Shown one piece after another: positions 47,098-55,808 of a stretch of 64,000 nucleotides of DNA (positions are counted from its first letter, which is position 1; each line of letters begins with the position of its first letter). The notes beneath the pieces were generated by a model. That model worked only from the letters and a program-made list of their open reading frames with translations. It had not been told where the DNA came from and searched no databases. This DNA is from Thiomicrorhabdus sp. ZW0627. GTDB taxonomy: Bacteria > Pseudomonadota > Gammaproteobacteria > Thiomicrospirales > Thiomicrospiraceae. Position numbers and translations under genes: made by a program. The DNA lies in contig NZ_JARUQR010000004.1 of NCBI RefSeq assembly GCF_029767005.1, forward strand, positions 62,517 through 126,516, given 5' to 3'.

Positions 47098-47756
47098 TTC
47101 GTGTTTATGTCATGGTAGAAGGTCAAACAGAAGAAACATTTGTTCGAGATGTTTTGTATGAACACTTTTTTAACATTGGTATATACATTGACGCAATCTT
47201 AGTTGAAACCAAAAAAGGGTATAAAGGCGGCTTGGTAAGTTATGCTAAAGTCAGACCACAAATAATTCGTCAATGCCGTGAAAAACATAGTGCTTTTGTC
47301 ACAACACTTTTTGACCTTTATGCTTTGCCAACAGACTTCCCAAAAAAATCAGACCAAGAATACGGTCAACTTACTAATGGACATCATAAAGTAGAATTTC
47401 TAGAACAAGCTCTTTTAGAAGACATAACAGAAAGAAATTTTATTCCAAACATTCTTGTACATGAGTATGAAGCGTTACTATTTAGTAATGTTTCTGCTTT
47501 TTCAGATTGGACAGATGAAAAGACCGTAGAGTCGCTGCAAACCATAGCTGACTCCTGTGCCACCCCAGAACATATCAACGATAGCCCACACACAGCACCA
47601 TCTAAACGAATTTTAAAATTAATGCCAGAATACGACAAAGTCGTTCAAGGAACTCTTATTGCAAATGATATAGGGTTGGATTTAATTCGTGAAAAATGTA
47701 GTCACTTCAATAGTTGGCTTAATAAACTTGAGAAATTAGCTGAAAAAAATAAATAA
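47094..47756 (+). CDS. DUF4276 protein (TOPRIM-like)
   Basis: A 220-residue protein. It has the DUF4276 signatures VEGQTEE (8-14), TLFDLYALP (71-79) and LVHEYEALLF (121-130). The glutamate in the first and the Asp74 in the second are in places suggesting a TOPRIM-like nuclease fold; this is inference from motif pattern. Genes of this family often sit beside an AAA ATPase in defence loci, as here. The likely model is ATPase sensing followed by nucleic-acid cleavage. It has the same AT-rich composition as its partner. Confidence 0.78.
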   Translation: MIRVYVMVEGQTEETFVRDVLYEHFFNIGIYIDAILVETKKGYKGGLVSYAKVRPQIIRQCREKHSAFVTTLFDLYALPTDFPKKSDQEYGQLTNGHHKVEFLEQALLEDITERNFIPNILVHEYEALLFSNVSAFSDWTDEKTVESLQTIADSCATPEHINDSPHTAPSKRILKLMPEYDKVVQGTLIANDIGLDLIREKCSHFNSWLNKLEKLAEKNK

Positions 47757-47840
47757 ATTCAAAATATTGAATTTTGAATACAGCAAATGCTAGCCAAAAA
47801 CTACCGTTTTCTTCCTACCGTTAAAAATTGGGGTATCGGC

Positions 47841-47930
47841 ACAGCGTTAGTGCCCTAACAAACCAACCAACCTTGCGCCTTTGGTAATAGACGCACAAAG
47901 CTGCGTCAATTATTGATGCGTTACGTGCAA
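47841..47930. repeat. Cluster of small inverted repeats downstream of the DUF4276 gene
   Basis: A 90-base stretch holds GTTAG/CTAAC (47846-47859), GACGCA/TGCGTC (47890-47907) and an imperfect GCGTCAAT/ATTGATGC (47903-47919). The order CCTAACAAACC ... GCGTTA resembles the outer parts of an integron attC site, but the consensus RYYYAAC and GTTRRRY are not matched exactly. It may be an attC remnant or a stem-loop terminator for the insert. Confidence 0.3.
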
Positions 47931-47956
47931 TTTAGCGAGTAAAGATAAATTGAATT

Positions 47957-49021
47957 ATGAGTAATCTGAAAACCCTAGGTTATAGCGACTGGTTTGAGAG
48001 CAAAGCGGATGATGAAAAAATCGCCGCTCATGATGTTGCTCGAGTCGTTTCCGTACATAAAGACAGCTACACCGTTACAAAAGGTGGAGAGGACATATTT
48101 GCTGAACTGTCGGGCAACCTTCTCTACAGTGCCGACTCTGCCATTGACCTTCCAACGACCGGTGACTGGGTTTATGCCGATTTTTTCGATGAGGATACCC
48201 ACGCCATCATCTATGGCGTTTTCCCGAGAAAGACGCTTCTAAAAAGAAAGACCGCTGGAAAGTTGGTTGATTTCCAATTGATCGCAGCAAATATCGACGT
48301 CGCTTTCATTATCCAATCCCTAAATGAGAATTTTAATCTCCGACGCTTGGAACGCTATTTAGTCATGGTCAATGAAAGCGGGATTAAGCCGATTATTCTA
48401 CTGAGTAAAAGCGATCTTATCCCCAATGAAGAGATTAATGAAATCAAAGAAAAAATCTTGGCTATCTCTCCGAAAACGACCGTGATGGAATTCAGCAATT
48501 TAAACCAAGAGAGCATTGATTCCATTATTGGTCTATTGAAGAGCGGATCCTCCTATTGCTTGTTGGGTTCTTCCGGTGTCGGTAAAACGACCTTGCTTAA
48601 CAGCATCATCGGTGGCGATCAATTTGAAACACAGTCAGTGAGTAAAATACAAAGTAAAGGCCGACACACCACAACCAGTCGTCAATTGGTTCGCTTGGAA
48701 AACGGGGCGATGATCATCGACACCCCGGGAATGAGGGAACTTGGCAGCCTGTCTGTAGATGAAGGACTGGATGAAACCTTTTCAGAAATATTGGAGCTTT
48801 CCCAAAGCTGCAAATTTGCCAACTGCTCCCATACCAATGAAAAAGGCTGCGCGATTTTAGCGGCGATTGAACGTGGTGAGTTATCCGAAGAGCGCTATCA
48901 AAACTATCTGAAAATGAAGAGAGAATCCGATTTTAATCAGATGTCCTATTTAGACAAAAGAAAGAAAGATAAAGATTTCGGGAAGCTTGTTAAAGCAACC
49001 ATGAAGAATAAGCGCAGATAA
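47957..49021 (+). CDS. rsgA: Ribosome small subunit-dependent GTPase RsgA
   Basis: A 354-residue circularly permuted GTPase that helps mature the 30S subunit. An N-terminal OB fold (to about 95) is followed by G4 SKSDL (150-154), G1 GSSGVGKT (204-211) and G3 DTPG (255-258). The zinc finger ligands are Cys285, Cys290, His292 and Cys298. It stands alone to the right of the AT-rich insert. Confidence 0.95.
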   Translation: MSNLKTLGYSDWFESKADDEKIAAHDVARVVSVHKDSYTVTKGGEDIFAELSGNLLYSADSAIDLPTTGDWVYADFFDEDTHAIIYGVFPRKTLLKRKTAGKLVDFQLIAANIDVAFIIQSLNENFNLRRLERYLVMVNESGIKPIILLSKSDLIPNEEINEIKEKILAISPKTTVMEFSNLNQESIDSIIGLLKSGSSYCLLGSSGVGKTTLLNSIIGGDQFETQSVSKIQSKGRHTTTSRQLVRLENGAMIIDTPGMRELGSLSVDEGLDETFSEILELSQSCKFANCSHTNEKGCAILAAIERGELSEERYQNYLKMKRESDFNQMSYLDKRKKDKDFGKLVKATMKNKRR

Positions 49022-49137
49022 CGCACTCGGCAATAAACGCCAAACCCAATAATCAGGCTCAAATTCCACTAGCTTCTTTTCGCACAAACCTTACAATAGC
49101 GCACACGACCGTTCTGGTCGTTTACTGGGAAAAAATA

Positions 49138-50067
49138 ATGCCGCTTGCCCGTTCCACGCTTATCCAAACCGCCTTGTTTACGTTTTTGTCGATGGTCGCT
49201 TTCGCCACCAATGCGATTGTCTGCCGCTGGGCGCTTGACGATCATCTGATCGACCCTATTAGTTTCACCAATTTAAGGCTTGGCTCGGCGGCCGCTATGT
49301 TGTTTTTGGTGATGCTTTGGATGCGCCGACAACAAAAAACGCGCTCACCGGGTAACCAAACGGTTTCTGTGAGTAGAGGCAGTTGGCGGGCAGCGGTGTT
49401 TCTGTTTATCTATGCGATCACCTTCTCCTACGGCTATGTAGCCATCAGCACCGCAAACGGCGCCTTGATTTTGGCGGTGGTGGTGCAGCTGACCATGATC
49501 GGCTATGCGGTACGTAAGGGCGATAAATTACACCTGGCGGAATGGATAGGCGTGGCTTTGGCGTTATTGGGCTTGGTCTATTTAATGTACCCGAAACTCA
49601 GCACGCCTTCCTGGTGGGGAGTGGTCATGGTAGGTATCTCGGCCTACACTTGGGCAATGTATAGTTTGAACGGCCGCAAATCGCTTGATCCTTTGCACGA
49701 CACGGCATTTAATTTTTATCGCACTCTGCCGATGGTGGCTCTGGCCACAGTCGTCAGCTTGTTTTTTCTGCCGAACGTCCTATTCACCGCCGAAGGGATT
49801 GGATTGGCAATTTTTTCCGGCGCGGTGACTTCCGGTCTGACTTATATTTTATGGTACAAGGCTCTGACCAATCTTTCCCCGAGCATGGCTTCCGCCTCCC
49901 AATTGTTGGTGCCGCTGCTCGCCGCATTAGGTGCAAACTGGCTCTTGGCGGAACCGATTACCCTGCGCTTCATCTTGGCTGCCCTTTTGATGCTCGGCGG
50001 TATCGGTCTGGTCATCCACGGCCGCAATCAACATCGTAAAGCGGCATTACGAAAACTCGAAGCTTAA
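49138..50067 (+). CDS. EamA-family transporter
   Basis: A 309-residue membrane protein with about ten helices and two EamA repeats (roughly 12-145 and 155-295). It shares its architecture with the 34783 gene but the sequences differ, so it is a separate member rather than a copy. The substrate is unknown. It stands alone between rsgA and yaeQ and ends 12 bases before a 20-base palindrome. Confidence 0.8.
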   Translation: MPLARSTLIQTALFTFLSMVAFATNAIVCRWALDDHLIDPISFTNLRLGSAAAMLFLVMLWMRRQQKTRSPGNQTVSVSRGSWRAAVFLFIYAITFSYGYVAISTANGALILAVVVQLTMIGYAVRKGDKLHLAEWIGVALALLGLVYLMYPKLSTPSWWGVVMVGISAYTWAMYSLNGRKSLDPLHDTAFNFYRTLPMVALATVVSLFFLPNVLFTAEGIGLAIFSGAVTSGLTYILWYKALTNLSPSMASASQLLVPLLAALGANWLLAEPITLRFILAALLMLGGIGLVIHGRNQHRKAALRKLEA

Positions 50068-50078
50068 ACGCCGCCAAA

Positions 50079-50098
50079 ACTCAGCAGGCCTGCTGAGT
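50079..50098. repeat. 20-base perfect palindrome around CAGGCCTG
   Basis: ACTCAGCAGG followed directly by its complement. It lies between the convergent ends of the EamA gene and yaeQ. It has no T run, so a classic rho-independent terminator is not obvious. It belongs to the family with copies at 53611-53634 and 58933-58960. Confidence 0.75.
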
Positions 50099-50139
50099 AT
50101 CCGCAAAAATCATTGCCGCTATTGTTAAACCGCCTCTAA

Positions 50140-50685
50140 TTACTCTTTTGCTTGTTCAAGCAACGTTTCCCAGCTGACTTCACATTCGCCTTTTGCGGTG
50201 GCAATAAAAGCAGAGTTGCCGCTGATGGTGACGGTGAAATCCATTGTGCGTTCGAGCATATTGGCAAACGTTTGGATGTCATTCCAATTAAAGCGACACA
50301 CATCGACATCAAGGCGGCGAAATTGCGATTCGCCCTGCGCCCACCAGACATCGGATTTGGTATTAAAACTATAGACTTTGACCTGCTGGGCTCTACGAGT
50401 GGCTTTCTTGATTCTCTCCGGCTCGGGTTCGCCCACATCAACCCACAAGGCAATTTGATCGTCGAGTGTTCTAACGCTGATTGCAGGGTCGTCCGACTCG
50501 CTTAACCCGGCACCAAAGCTCAAGAATTCTTGCGCGTTAAGACAATAAGCCAACAAACGCACCATCATCCGCTCTTCGTTCTCGGACGGGTGTTTTGCAA
50601 CGGTTAAACTAAGTGAATCGAAATAAGAACGGTCTAAATCGGAAACCGACATTTTGAATTTATATACGGTTGGTTTTAATGCCAC
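50140..50685 (-). CDS. yaeQ: YaeQ family protein
   Basis: A 181-residue protein with typical YaeQ blocks (MALKPTVYKFKMSVSDLDR, KHPSENEERMMVRLLAYCL, EPERIKKATRRAQQV). YaeQ has a PD-(D/E)XK nuclease-like fold. Its biochemical role is not established; it was first noted as a suppressor of RfaH loss. It lies convergent with the EamA gene. Confidence 0.9.
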   Translation of the reverse strand: MALKPTVYKFKMSVSDLDRSYFDSLSLTVAKHPSENEERMMVRLLAYCLNAQEFLSFGAGLSESDDPAISVRTLDDQIALWVDVGEPEPERIKKATRRAQQVKVYSFNTKSDVWWAQGESQFRRLDVDVCRFNWNDIQTFANMLERTMDFTVTISGNSAFIATAKGECEVSWETLLEQAKE

Positions 50686-50825
50686 AACAAGCCCTTTAAG
50701 GTTAAGTCTCTCGATAAATTGAGCAGGCGCACATCATGCCATAAAAACCTGTGACCAGTTGAAGTTAGAGAAAAATTTATTATTCCTAATCGACATACTC
50801 GCTACGACTGGGTAAACTCATAACC

Positions 50826-51125
50826 ATGAAAAATTTATTACTAAAGCTCGCCTCCCCAATACTGACTCCTTTGGAAAACTCCGAAGGGGATTTTGAATAC
50901 AGCCCGACGCACCGCAAGGTACTTAAGATCATGGGCTTTATGTTTATCTCACTTGGATTTGTCGGAACCTACTTTTCGCTTCTGGCCAATCAGATCGCAG
51001 GTCTGCTTCCGGTGGTTATCTTTGCAGGTACCGGTGTGGTTTGTTTGATTGTGGGATATTTAGGCAGTGATAAGGCGGTGTCCAAGCTATGGCGCAACCG
51101 CAACGAAACCTATCATAAGAAATAA
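50826..51125 (+). CDS. Small membrane protein of unknown function
   Basis: A 99-residue protein with two predicted helices (about 37-57 and 62-83) and a hydrophilic N-terminus (residues 1-34). I do not recognise a family. The open frame, start position and charged ends support a real gene, but no ribosome site stands out. It precedes the flavoprotein gene with a 83-base gap. Confidence 0.55.
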   Translation: MKNLLLKLASPILTPLENSEGDFEYSPTHRKVLKIMGFMFISLGFVGTYFSLLANQIAGLLPVVIFAGTGVVCLIVGYLGSDKAVSKLWRNRNETYHKK

Positions 51126-51127
51126 GT

Positions 51128-51182
51128 AACACTTTTAACCACCCTGTCCGATTTCATATTGGGCGGGTGGTTTTCGTTTAGA
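51128..51182 (+). terminator. Probable terminator after the small membrane protein
   Basis: AACCACCCTGTCCG and CGGGTGGTT-like arms (about 51139-51173) form an imperfect GC-rich hairpin (ACCACCC/GGGTGGT) followed by TTTTCGTTT. The position, just after a stop codon, fits termination. Confidence 0.6.
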
Positions 51183-51208
51183 AACTCAATTCGATTTCTC
51201 TCCAAATC

Positions 51209-52297
51209 ATGCGCAAACACAGAACACCACAAGACTTACTGGATAACGTCAAAGCGATTCTTCCTATTATCAAACAAGGTGCGGAAGCTTCCGAACAGCT
51301 TGGGCGTTTGCAGGACGAGGTGTTGAATGCGTTGTTCGAACAACGCTTGTTCCGTCTGTTCATTCCAGAAAGATACAATGGCGAACCGACCGATTTACCG
51401 ACGGCGTTACGTGCATTTGAACTGATTTCCTCCGCGGACGGTGCAACGGGGTGGTTGGCGATGATCGGCGCGGGCGGCGGATTGTTTTCAGGCTTTCTGG
51501 AAGAAAGCGCGGCCAGCGAAATCTTTTCGCCGGAACGTGCGGTGATTGCCGGATCAGGCATGCCTTCCGGCGTTGCGACTAAAAACCAAGATGATGGCTA
51601 TGACGTTTCCGGACGTTGGTCTTATGCCAGCGGTTCGCACCATGCAACCTGGTTCACCGCCAACTGCCTGATTGACGGCACCGACAATGAAATCACCGCG
51701 GTGGCCGTGCCCGCAGATCAGGTGGCGATTCATGACACCTGGGATGTATTCGGCATGAAGGCGACCGGCAGTCACGATTTCAGCGTCGAATCCGTTCCGG
51801 TCAAACACGCTTTTACCTTTTCCCTTTTCAAAGAGCCGGTATTGGACGACCCGATTTTCCGTTGTCCGTTGGAAGTCCTTGCCAGTTTGACCTTTGCCAG
51901 CGTCGCCGTCGGTATCGCTCAACATGCGCTGGATGAATTCAACGAGTTTGCACAGCACAAACAGCCCTTTGGCTCTTCGAGTCCGCTTGCCGAAAACGAA
52001 GGCATCAAGCAACGATGCGACAAGGCAAACCAACTGATCTCAAATTCGCGTGACGAACTATACCGTTTGGCGGAACAGGTTTGGGCTCAGCTCGAAAACG
52101 GTGAAGCGCTGGAAGAAGCCTTGCGCCAACAGGTGCAACAAGCTGGCGTGGATATCGTGCGGGATTGCGTCGAGGCGGCCAATCTTCTGAAAGCCCGTGC
52201 TGGAATGATGGCGGTATTCAACAGCTCCGCATTCGGACGTGCATGGCGTGACCTTCACATTCTTAGTCAGCATGTGATGCTGGCACCATCCGAATAA
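51209..52297 (+). CDS. Acyl-CoA dehydrogenase-fold flavoprotein, group D monooxygenase-like
   Basis: A 362-residue protein of the acyl-CoA dehydrogenase fold. The N-terminal helical part, a middle beta part (DGYDVSGRWSYASGSHHATWFTANCL, DTWDVFGMKATGSHDF) and the C-terminal helical bundle are all present. The pattern GxWxYASG and GMxxTGS is that of flavin-dependent hydroxylases (HpaB/DszC/HsaA type) more than of beta-oxidation dehydrogenases. It needs an external flavin reductase, not seen nearby. The substrate is unknown. A sulfur-compound monooxygenase is possible given the neighbouring YeeE/YedE pair, but this is speculation. Confidence 0.75.
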   Translation: MRKHRTPQDLLDNVKAILPIIKQGAEASEQLGRLQDEVLNALFEQRLFRLFIPERYNGEPTDLPTALRAFELISSADGATGWLAMIGAGGGLFSGFLEESAASEIFSPERAVIAGSGMPSGVATKNQDDGYDVSGRWSYASGSHHATWFTANCLIDGTDNEITAVAVPADQVAIHDTWDVFGMKATGSHDFSVESVPVKHAFTFSLFKEPVLDDPIFRCPLEVLASLTFASVAVGIAQHALDEFNEFAQHKQPFGSSSPLAENEGIKQRCDKANQLISNSRDELYRLAEQVWAQLENGEALEEALRQQVQQAGVDIVRDCVEAANLLKARAGMMAVFNSSAFGRAWRDLHILSQHVMLAPSE

Positions 52298-52526
52298 TTT
52301 TTTTCAGGCATTTCACCCTCACATCTTCTACGTTAAAAAATTTATCCATTACGTAAATAAGCGGTGAAAACCCTTATGCAAAGCCATTTCTTTATCACAT
52401 CTTATTCAGAATATTTATTACCCATAAGAAAACTTTATCCGTGCGCAAAAAACCCTGTTTTGATTCTGTTTCTGTAAATCGACAGAATATTGTCACGTTA
52501 TAAAAAATATTTATAAGGAAACACTT

Positions 52527-53015
52527 ATGGAAATCGTTGTCTGGGCGGGATGGCTCGGAGGCTTGGCCATCGGTGGGTTTGTGATTCTGCATTTCTGGCT
52601 GATGGGCAAACCGGCCGGATGTTCCACCGGTTACGGGAACGTCTGCGGCCTGCTGAGCAAAAAGCTGACCTACTACCGCCAAGGTGAATACAGCAACCCG
52701 AACAACACCAAACTGTGGTTCCTGATCGGAATCCCGCTTGGTGGGTTTTTAAGCGCTATGAGCTCGCCGGAGCCTTGGCACCTAACTTTCGATATGGGCA
52801 TGTATGAATCCATACTGCCGCAATCAGAGGCCGCCAAAGCTTTATGGCTGGTATTCGGCGGGATGCTATTAGGATTTGGAGCCCGCCTGGCCGGTGCCTG
52901 TACCACAGGGCACGCTTTGGTCGGTGGAGCCATGATGAATCCACCGAGCCTGCTGGCCGGATTCGTGTTTTTCTTGAGCGCCATGCTGACAACCCAGCTG
53001 CTGTTCAATTTTTAA
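52527..53015 (+). CDS. YeeE/YedE half-transporter, first subunit
   Basis: A 162-residue membrane protein with about four helices. It has conserved Cys-Gly motifs, KPAGCSTGYGNVCG near residue 30 and GACTTGHALVGGAMM near residue 132, which match the DUF395 (sulf_transp) family. Full-length members such as YeeE (TsuA) move thiosulfate through cysteine sulfurs. Here the transporter is split in two genes of about 165 residues. A good AAGGA ribosome site is 7 bases before the ATG. Confidence 0.82.
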   Translation: MEIVVWAGWLGGLAIGGFVILHFWLMGKPAGCSTGYGNVCGLLSKKLTYYRQGEYSNPNNTKLWFLIGIPLGGFLSAMSSPEPWHLTFDMGMYESILPQSEAAKALWLVFGGMLLGFGARLAGACTTGHALVGGAMMNPPSLLAGFVFFLSAMLTTQLLFNF

Positions 53016-53107
53016 GCGCACACTCAAGCGCTTATTAACAACCTAACCAAAACAATGTAACCAAGCATCGCGCTCAAAAGGCCGACGATGCTTAAGAGGT
53101 TTATAAA

Positions 53108-53611
53108 ATGTATAAGTTTCCATTATTGAAAAGCGCAAAGCTGTTTCTTATCTCTTTCAGCTTTGTGTACCGCGCCAACTTCCTGGCTTTGGTGATGGGG
53201 GTCATGTTCGGCTTCTTGATGAGTCATGCCGGCGCAACCACCTATGACTACCACGCCAAGATGTTCCTGATGATCGATTTCCAGTTGATGGAAGTCATCG
53301 CCACCGCGGTCATCGTCTCGATGATCGGCGTATTTTTATTGAAACAATTCCATATCCGAGCCATCAGCACGGGAGCGGAAGTGGATTTCGTCAAGAAACC
53401 TTACCAGTCCGGCTTGGTCACAGGCGCGTTTTTGTTCGGGATCGGTTGGGCGATGACGGCGTCTTGTCCGGGAACGGTTCCTGCGATGATCGGGGAAGGA
53501 AAAGTCGGCGCTGTATTCGTTCTGGCCGGCCTGCTTCTGGGCACCATGGCGTTTGGTGTACTGCAAACCTTCATCGCGCACAACAAGACCATCAGCGACA
53601 CATTCAAATAA
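53108..53611 (+). CDS. YeeE/YedE half-transporter, second subunit
   Basis: A 167-residue membrane protein with about four helices. Its main conserved element is MTASCPGTVPAMIGEGK (near residue 120), the CPG motif of DUF395. It is only weakly similar to the preceding gene but has the same fold, so they likely pair as the two halves of one channel. Relatives are linked to thiosulfate or sulfide-derived sulfur uptake, which would suit a sulfur oxidiser. It follows the first by 92 bases, with AAGAGG before its ATG. Confidence 0.82.
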   Translation: MYKFPLLKSAKLFLISFSFVYRANFLALVMGVMFGFLMSHAGATTYDYHAKMFLMIDFQLMEVIATAVIVSMIGVFLLKQFHIRAISTGAEVDFVKKPYQSGLVTGAFLFGIGWAMTASCPGTVPAMIGEGKVGAVFVLAGLLLGTMAFGVLQTFIAHNKTISDTFK

Positions 53612-53645
53612 AACCGAACAGGCCTGTTCGGTTTGAGCAGGCCTG
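53611..53645. repeat. 24-base perfect palindrome plus a second CAGGCCTG
   Basis: AAACCGAACAGG and its complement form a perfect palindrome at 53611-53634, overlapping the end of the second YeeE/YedE gene's stop. A further CAGGCCTG lies at 53638-53645. No good T run follows. It is part of the window-wide palindrome family. Confidence 0.75.
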
Positions 53646-53747
53646 CCGGGATTCCAATTTGGTCGGAATCATTCTGTTTTCTTGACGGGAATATCGGCTA
53701 AACGCAATAAATTAGTTTATTAACCTATAAATCCCTTTAAATTTCAT

Positions 53748-53753
53748 TATAAT
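53748..53753 (+). promoter_or_regulatory. Candidate -10 element upstream of typA
   Basis: TATAAT about 110 bases before the typA start. The -35 region (about 53725) is weak (CTATAA). The 252-base gap before typA otherwise holds only the palindromes. Confidence 0.25.
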
Positions 53754-53863
53754 ACCTCTTTTTCAAATTCTTAGGGCTAACCTATTGTTTTGCATTGTTT
53801 TACATGCCATGTCAGACAATCCACAGCAATCACGCCTAAGCTAGTATAGAGAGCGCCTGCTTC

Positions 53864-55684
53864 ATGAGCACACAACACATTCGCAACATTGCAATCATTG
53901 CCCACGTTGACCATGGTAAAACCACATTGGTTGACCAGCTGCTAAGACAGTCCGGTACCCTGGATGAACGTAAGGACACCGGTGAGCGTGTCATGGACTC
54001 CAACGACCTTGAAAAAGAGCGTGGGATTACCATCCTTTCCAAAAACACCGCAATCAAATGGAACGACTACCGTATCAACATCGTTGATACTCCGGGCCAC
54101 GCCGACTTTGGTGGGGAAGTTGAACGTATTCTGTCCATGGTTGACTCTGTATTGCTATTGGTCGATTCGGTTGAAGGGCCTATGCCGCAAACTCGTTTCG
54201 TAACCGAGAAAGCATTGCAGCAGGGCTTGAAGCCGATCGTTGTCATCAACAAGATCGACCGTCCTGGCGCACGTCCTGACTGGGTTCTTGACCAGACTTT
54301 CGACCTGTTCGACCGTTTGGGTGCTACTGATGAGCAGATGGATTTCAACGTGCTTTACGCTTCCGGTCTGAACGGTTTCGCCGGTTACGACGATGACGTT
54401 CGTGACGGTGACATGCAGCCGGTATTCGAAACCATCGTAGAGAAAGTTTCTCCACCGGATGTTGATCTTGGCGGACCTTTCCAGTTGCAGTGTATCTCTC
54501 TTGACTACGATACTTATAAAGGCGTTATTGGAACCGGGCGTATCAAGCGCGGTTCAGTACAGCCTGGTATGTCTGTCGCGATCATCGACGCAAAAGGCAA
54601 CAAGCGTAACGGTAAAGTGGGGGAAATCTTCGGTTACCACGGTTTGGACCGTATCAACGTTGACGAAGCCCACGCCGGTGACATCGTTGCTTTCACAGGT
54701 CTAGACCCATTGAACATTTCGGATACGCTATGTGATCCGAACCACCCTGAAGCTTTGCCTCCGCTAACCGTTGACGAGCCGACCGTAAGCATGACTTTCC
54801 AGGTTAACGACTCTCCGTTTGTTGGTCAGGAAGGTAAGTTGCTGACTTCTCGCCAGATTCGTGAGCGTTTGGACAAAGAATTGTTGACCAACGTTGCCCT
54901 ACGCGTCGAAGAAACCGAAGATGCGAACAAGTTCCGTGTTTCCGGCCGTGGTGAGCTTCACCTTTCGGTATTGATCGAAACCATGCGTCGTGAAGGTTTT
55001 GAAATGGGTATTTCACGTCCTGAAGTTATCTTCAAGGAAGTAGACGGCGAAATGCAGGAACCTTACGAAAACCTAACCGTTGACGTACCTGAAGAATCTC
55101 AAGGTACGATCATGGAAAAACTAGGGATGCGTAAAGCTGAGATGGTTGACATGGTTCCGGACGGACACGGACGCGTTCGTATCGACTTCGTGATTCCTTC
55201 ACGTGGTTTGATCGGCTTCCGTACTGAGTTCATGACGGCTACCCAGGGTAACGGTTTGATTTTCTCGAGCTTCTCGCATTACGGACCTAAGTTCTCAGGT
55301 TCTCTAGGTGAGCGTACTAACGGTGTATTGATCTCTTTGGGTCAAGGTAAAGCATTGGCTTTCGCACTGTTCTCACTTCAGGATCGTGGACGTCTATACA
55401 TCGGTCACGGTGACGAGGTTTATGAAGGTCAGATCATCGGTCTGCACAGCCGTGCTAACGATTTGACGGTTAACCCTCTGAAAGGTAAGCAGTTGACCAA
55501 CATGCGTGCCGCCGGTACGGATGAAGCTTTGACGTTGACTCCGCCAATCCGTTTCTCTTTGGAACAGGCTTTGGAATTCATCGATGACGACGAATTGGTT
55601 GAAGTTACTCCAGAAAGCGTACGTATCCGTAAGAAGTTGTTGACTGAAAACGAGCGTAAGCGCGCAGGTCGTCAAAAAGGTTAA
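53864..55684 (+). CDS. typA: Translational GTPase TypA/BipA
   Basis: A 606-residue ribosome-associated GTPase of the EF-G family. G1 is AHVDHGKT (13-20), the switch region is ERGITI, G3 is DTPGHADF and G4 is NKID. The C-terminal [12 protein letters not shown]-type block ([12 protein letters not shown]) is the BipA-specific part. It acts in 50S assembly and stress growth. It stands alone with a hairpin terminator after it (55716-55737). Confidence 0.96.
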   Translation: MSTQHIRNIAIIAHVDHGKTTLVDQLLRQSGTLDERKDTGERVMDSNDLEKERGITILSKNTAIKWNDYRINIVDTPGHADFGGEVERILSMVDSVLLLVDSVEGPMPQTRFVTEKALQQGLKPIVVINKIDRPGARPDWVLDQTFDLFDRLGATDEQMDFNVLYASGLNGFAGYDDDVRDGDMQPVFETIVEKVSPPDVDLGGPFQLQCISLDYDTYKGVIGTGRIKRGSVQPGMSVAIIDAKGNKRNGKVGEIFGYHGLDRINVDEAHAGDIVAFTGLDPLNISDTLCDPNHPEALPPLTVDEPTVSMTFQVNDSPFVGQEGKLLTSRQIRERLDKELLTNVALRVEETEDANKFRVSGRGELHLSVLIETMRREGFEMGISRPEVIFKEVDGEMQEPYENLTVDVPEESQGTIMEKLGMRKAEMVDMVPDGHGRVRIDFVIPSRGLIGFRTEFMTATQGNGLIFSSFSHYGPKFSGSLGERTNGVLISLGQGKALAFALFSLQDRGRLYIGHGDEVYEGQIIGLHSRANDLTVNPLKGKQLTNMRAAGTDEALTLTPPIRFSLEQALEFIDDDELVEVTPESVRIRKKLLTENERKRAGRQKG

Positions 55685-55711
55685 TACCTGCCTGATTGAA
55701 GAGCGACTTTA

Positions 55712-55738
55712 AAACCGGCCATTGGCCGGTTTTTTTAT
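55712..55738 (+). terminator. Terminator after typA
   Basis: AAAACCGGCCattGGCCGGTTTTTTT, a 10-base arm pair around a 3-base loop followed by T7. This is a classic rho-independent terminator. Confidence 0.9.
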
Positions 55739-55808
55739 ACCCAAAATTCGGGATGTTCGGTAAACTGTATGCAAAACTGTTTGTACCGGAAAAGGAAGAC
55801 CGAGATCC

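Noticed and set aside
47771-50903. A 14-base direct repeat (ATTTTGAATACAGC) at 47771 and 50890, as possible insertion ends
   Set aside because: Several repeats of this length are expected by chance in 64 kb, and one copy lies inside a coding region.
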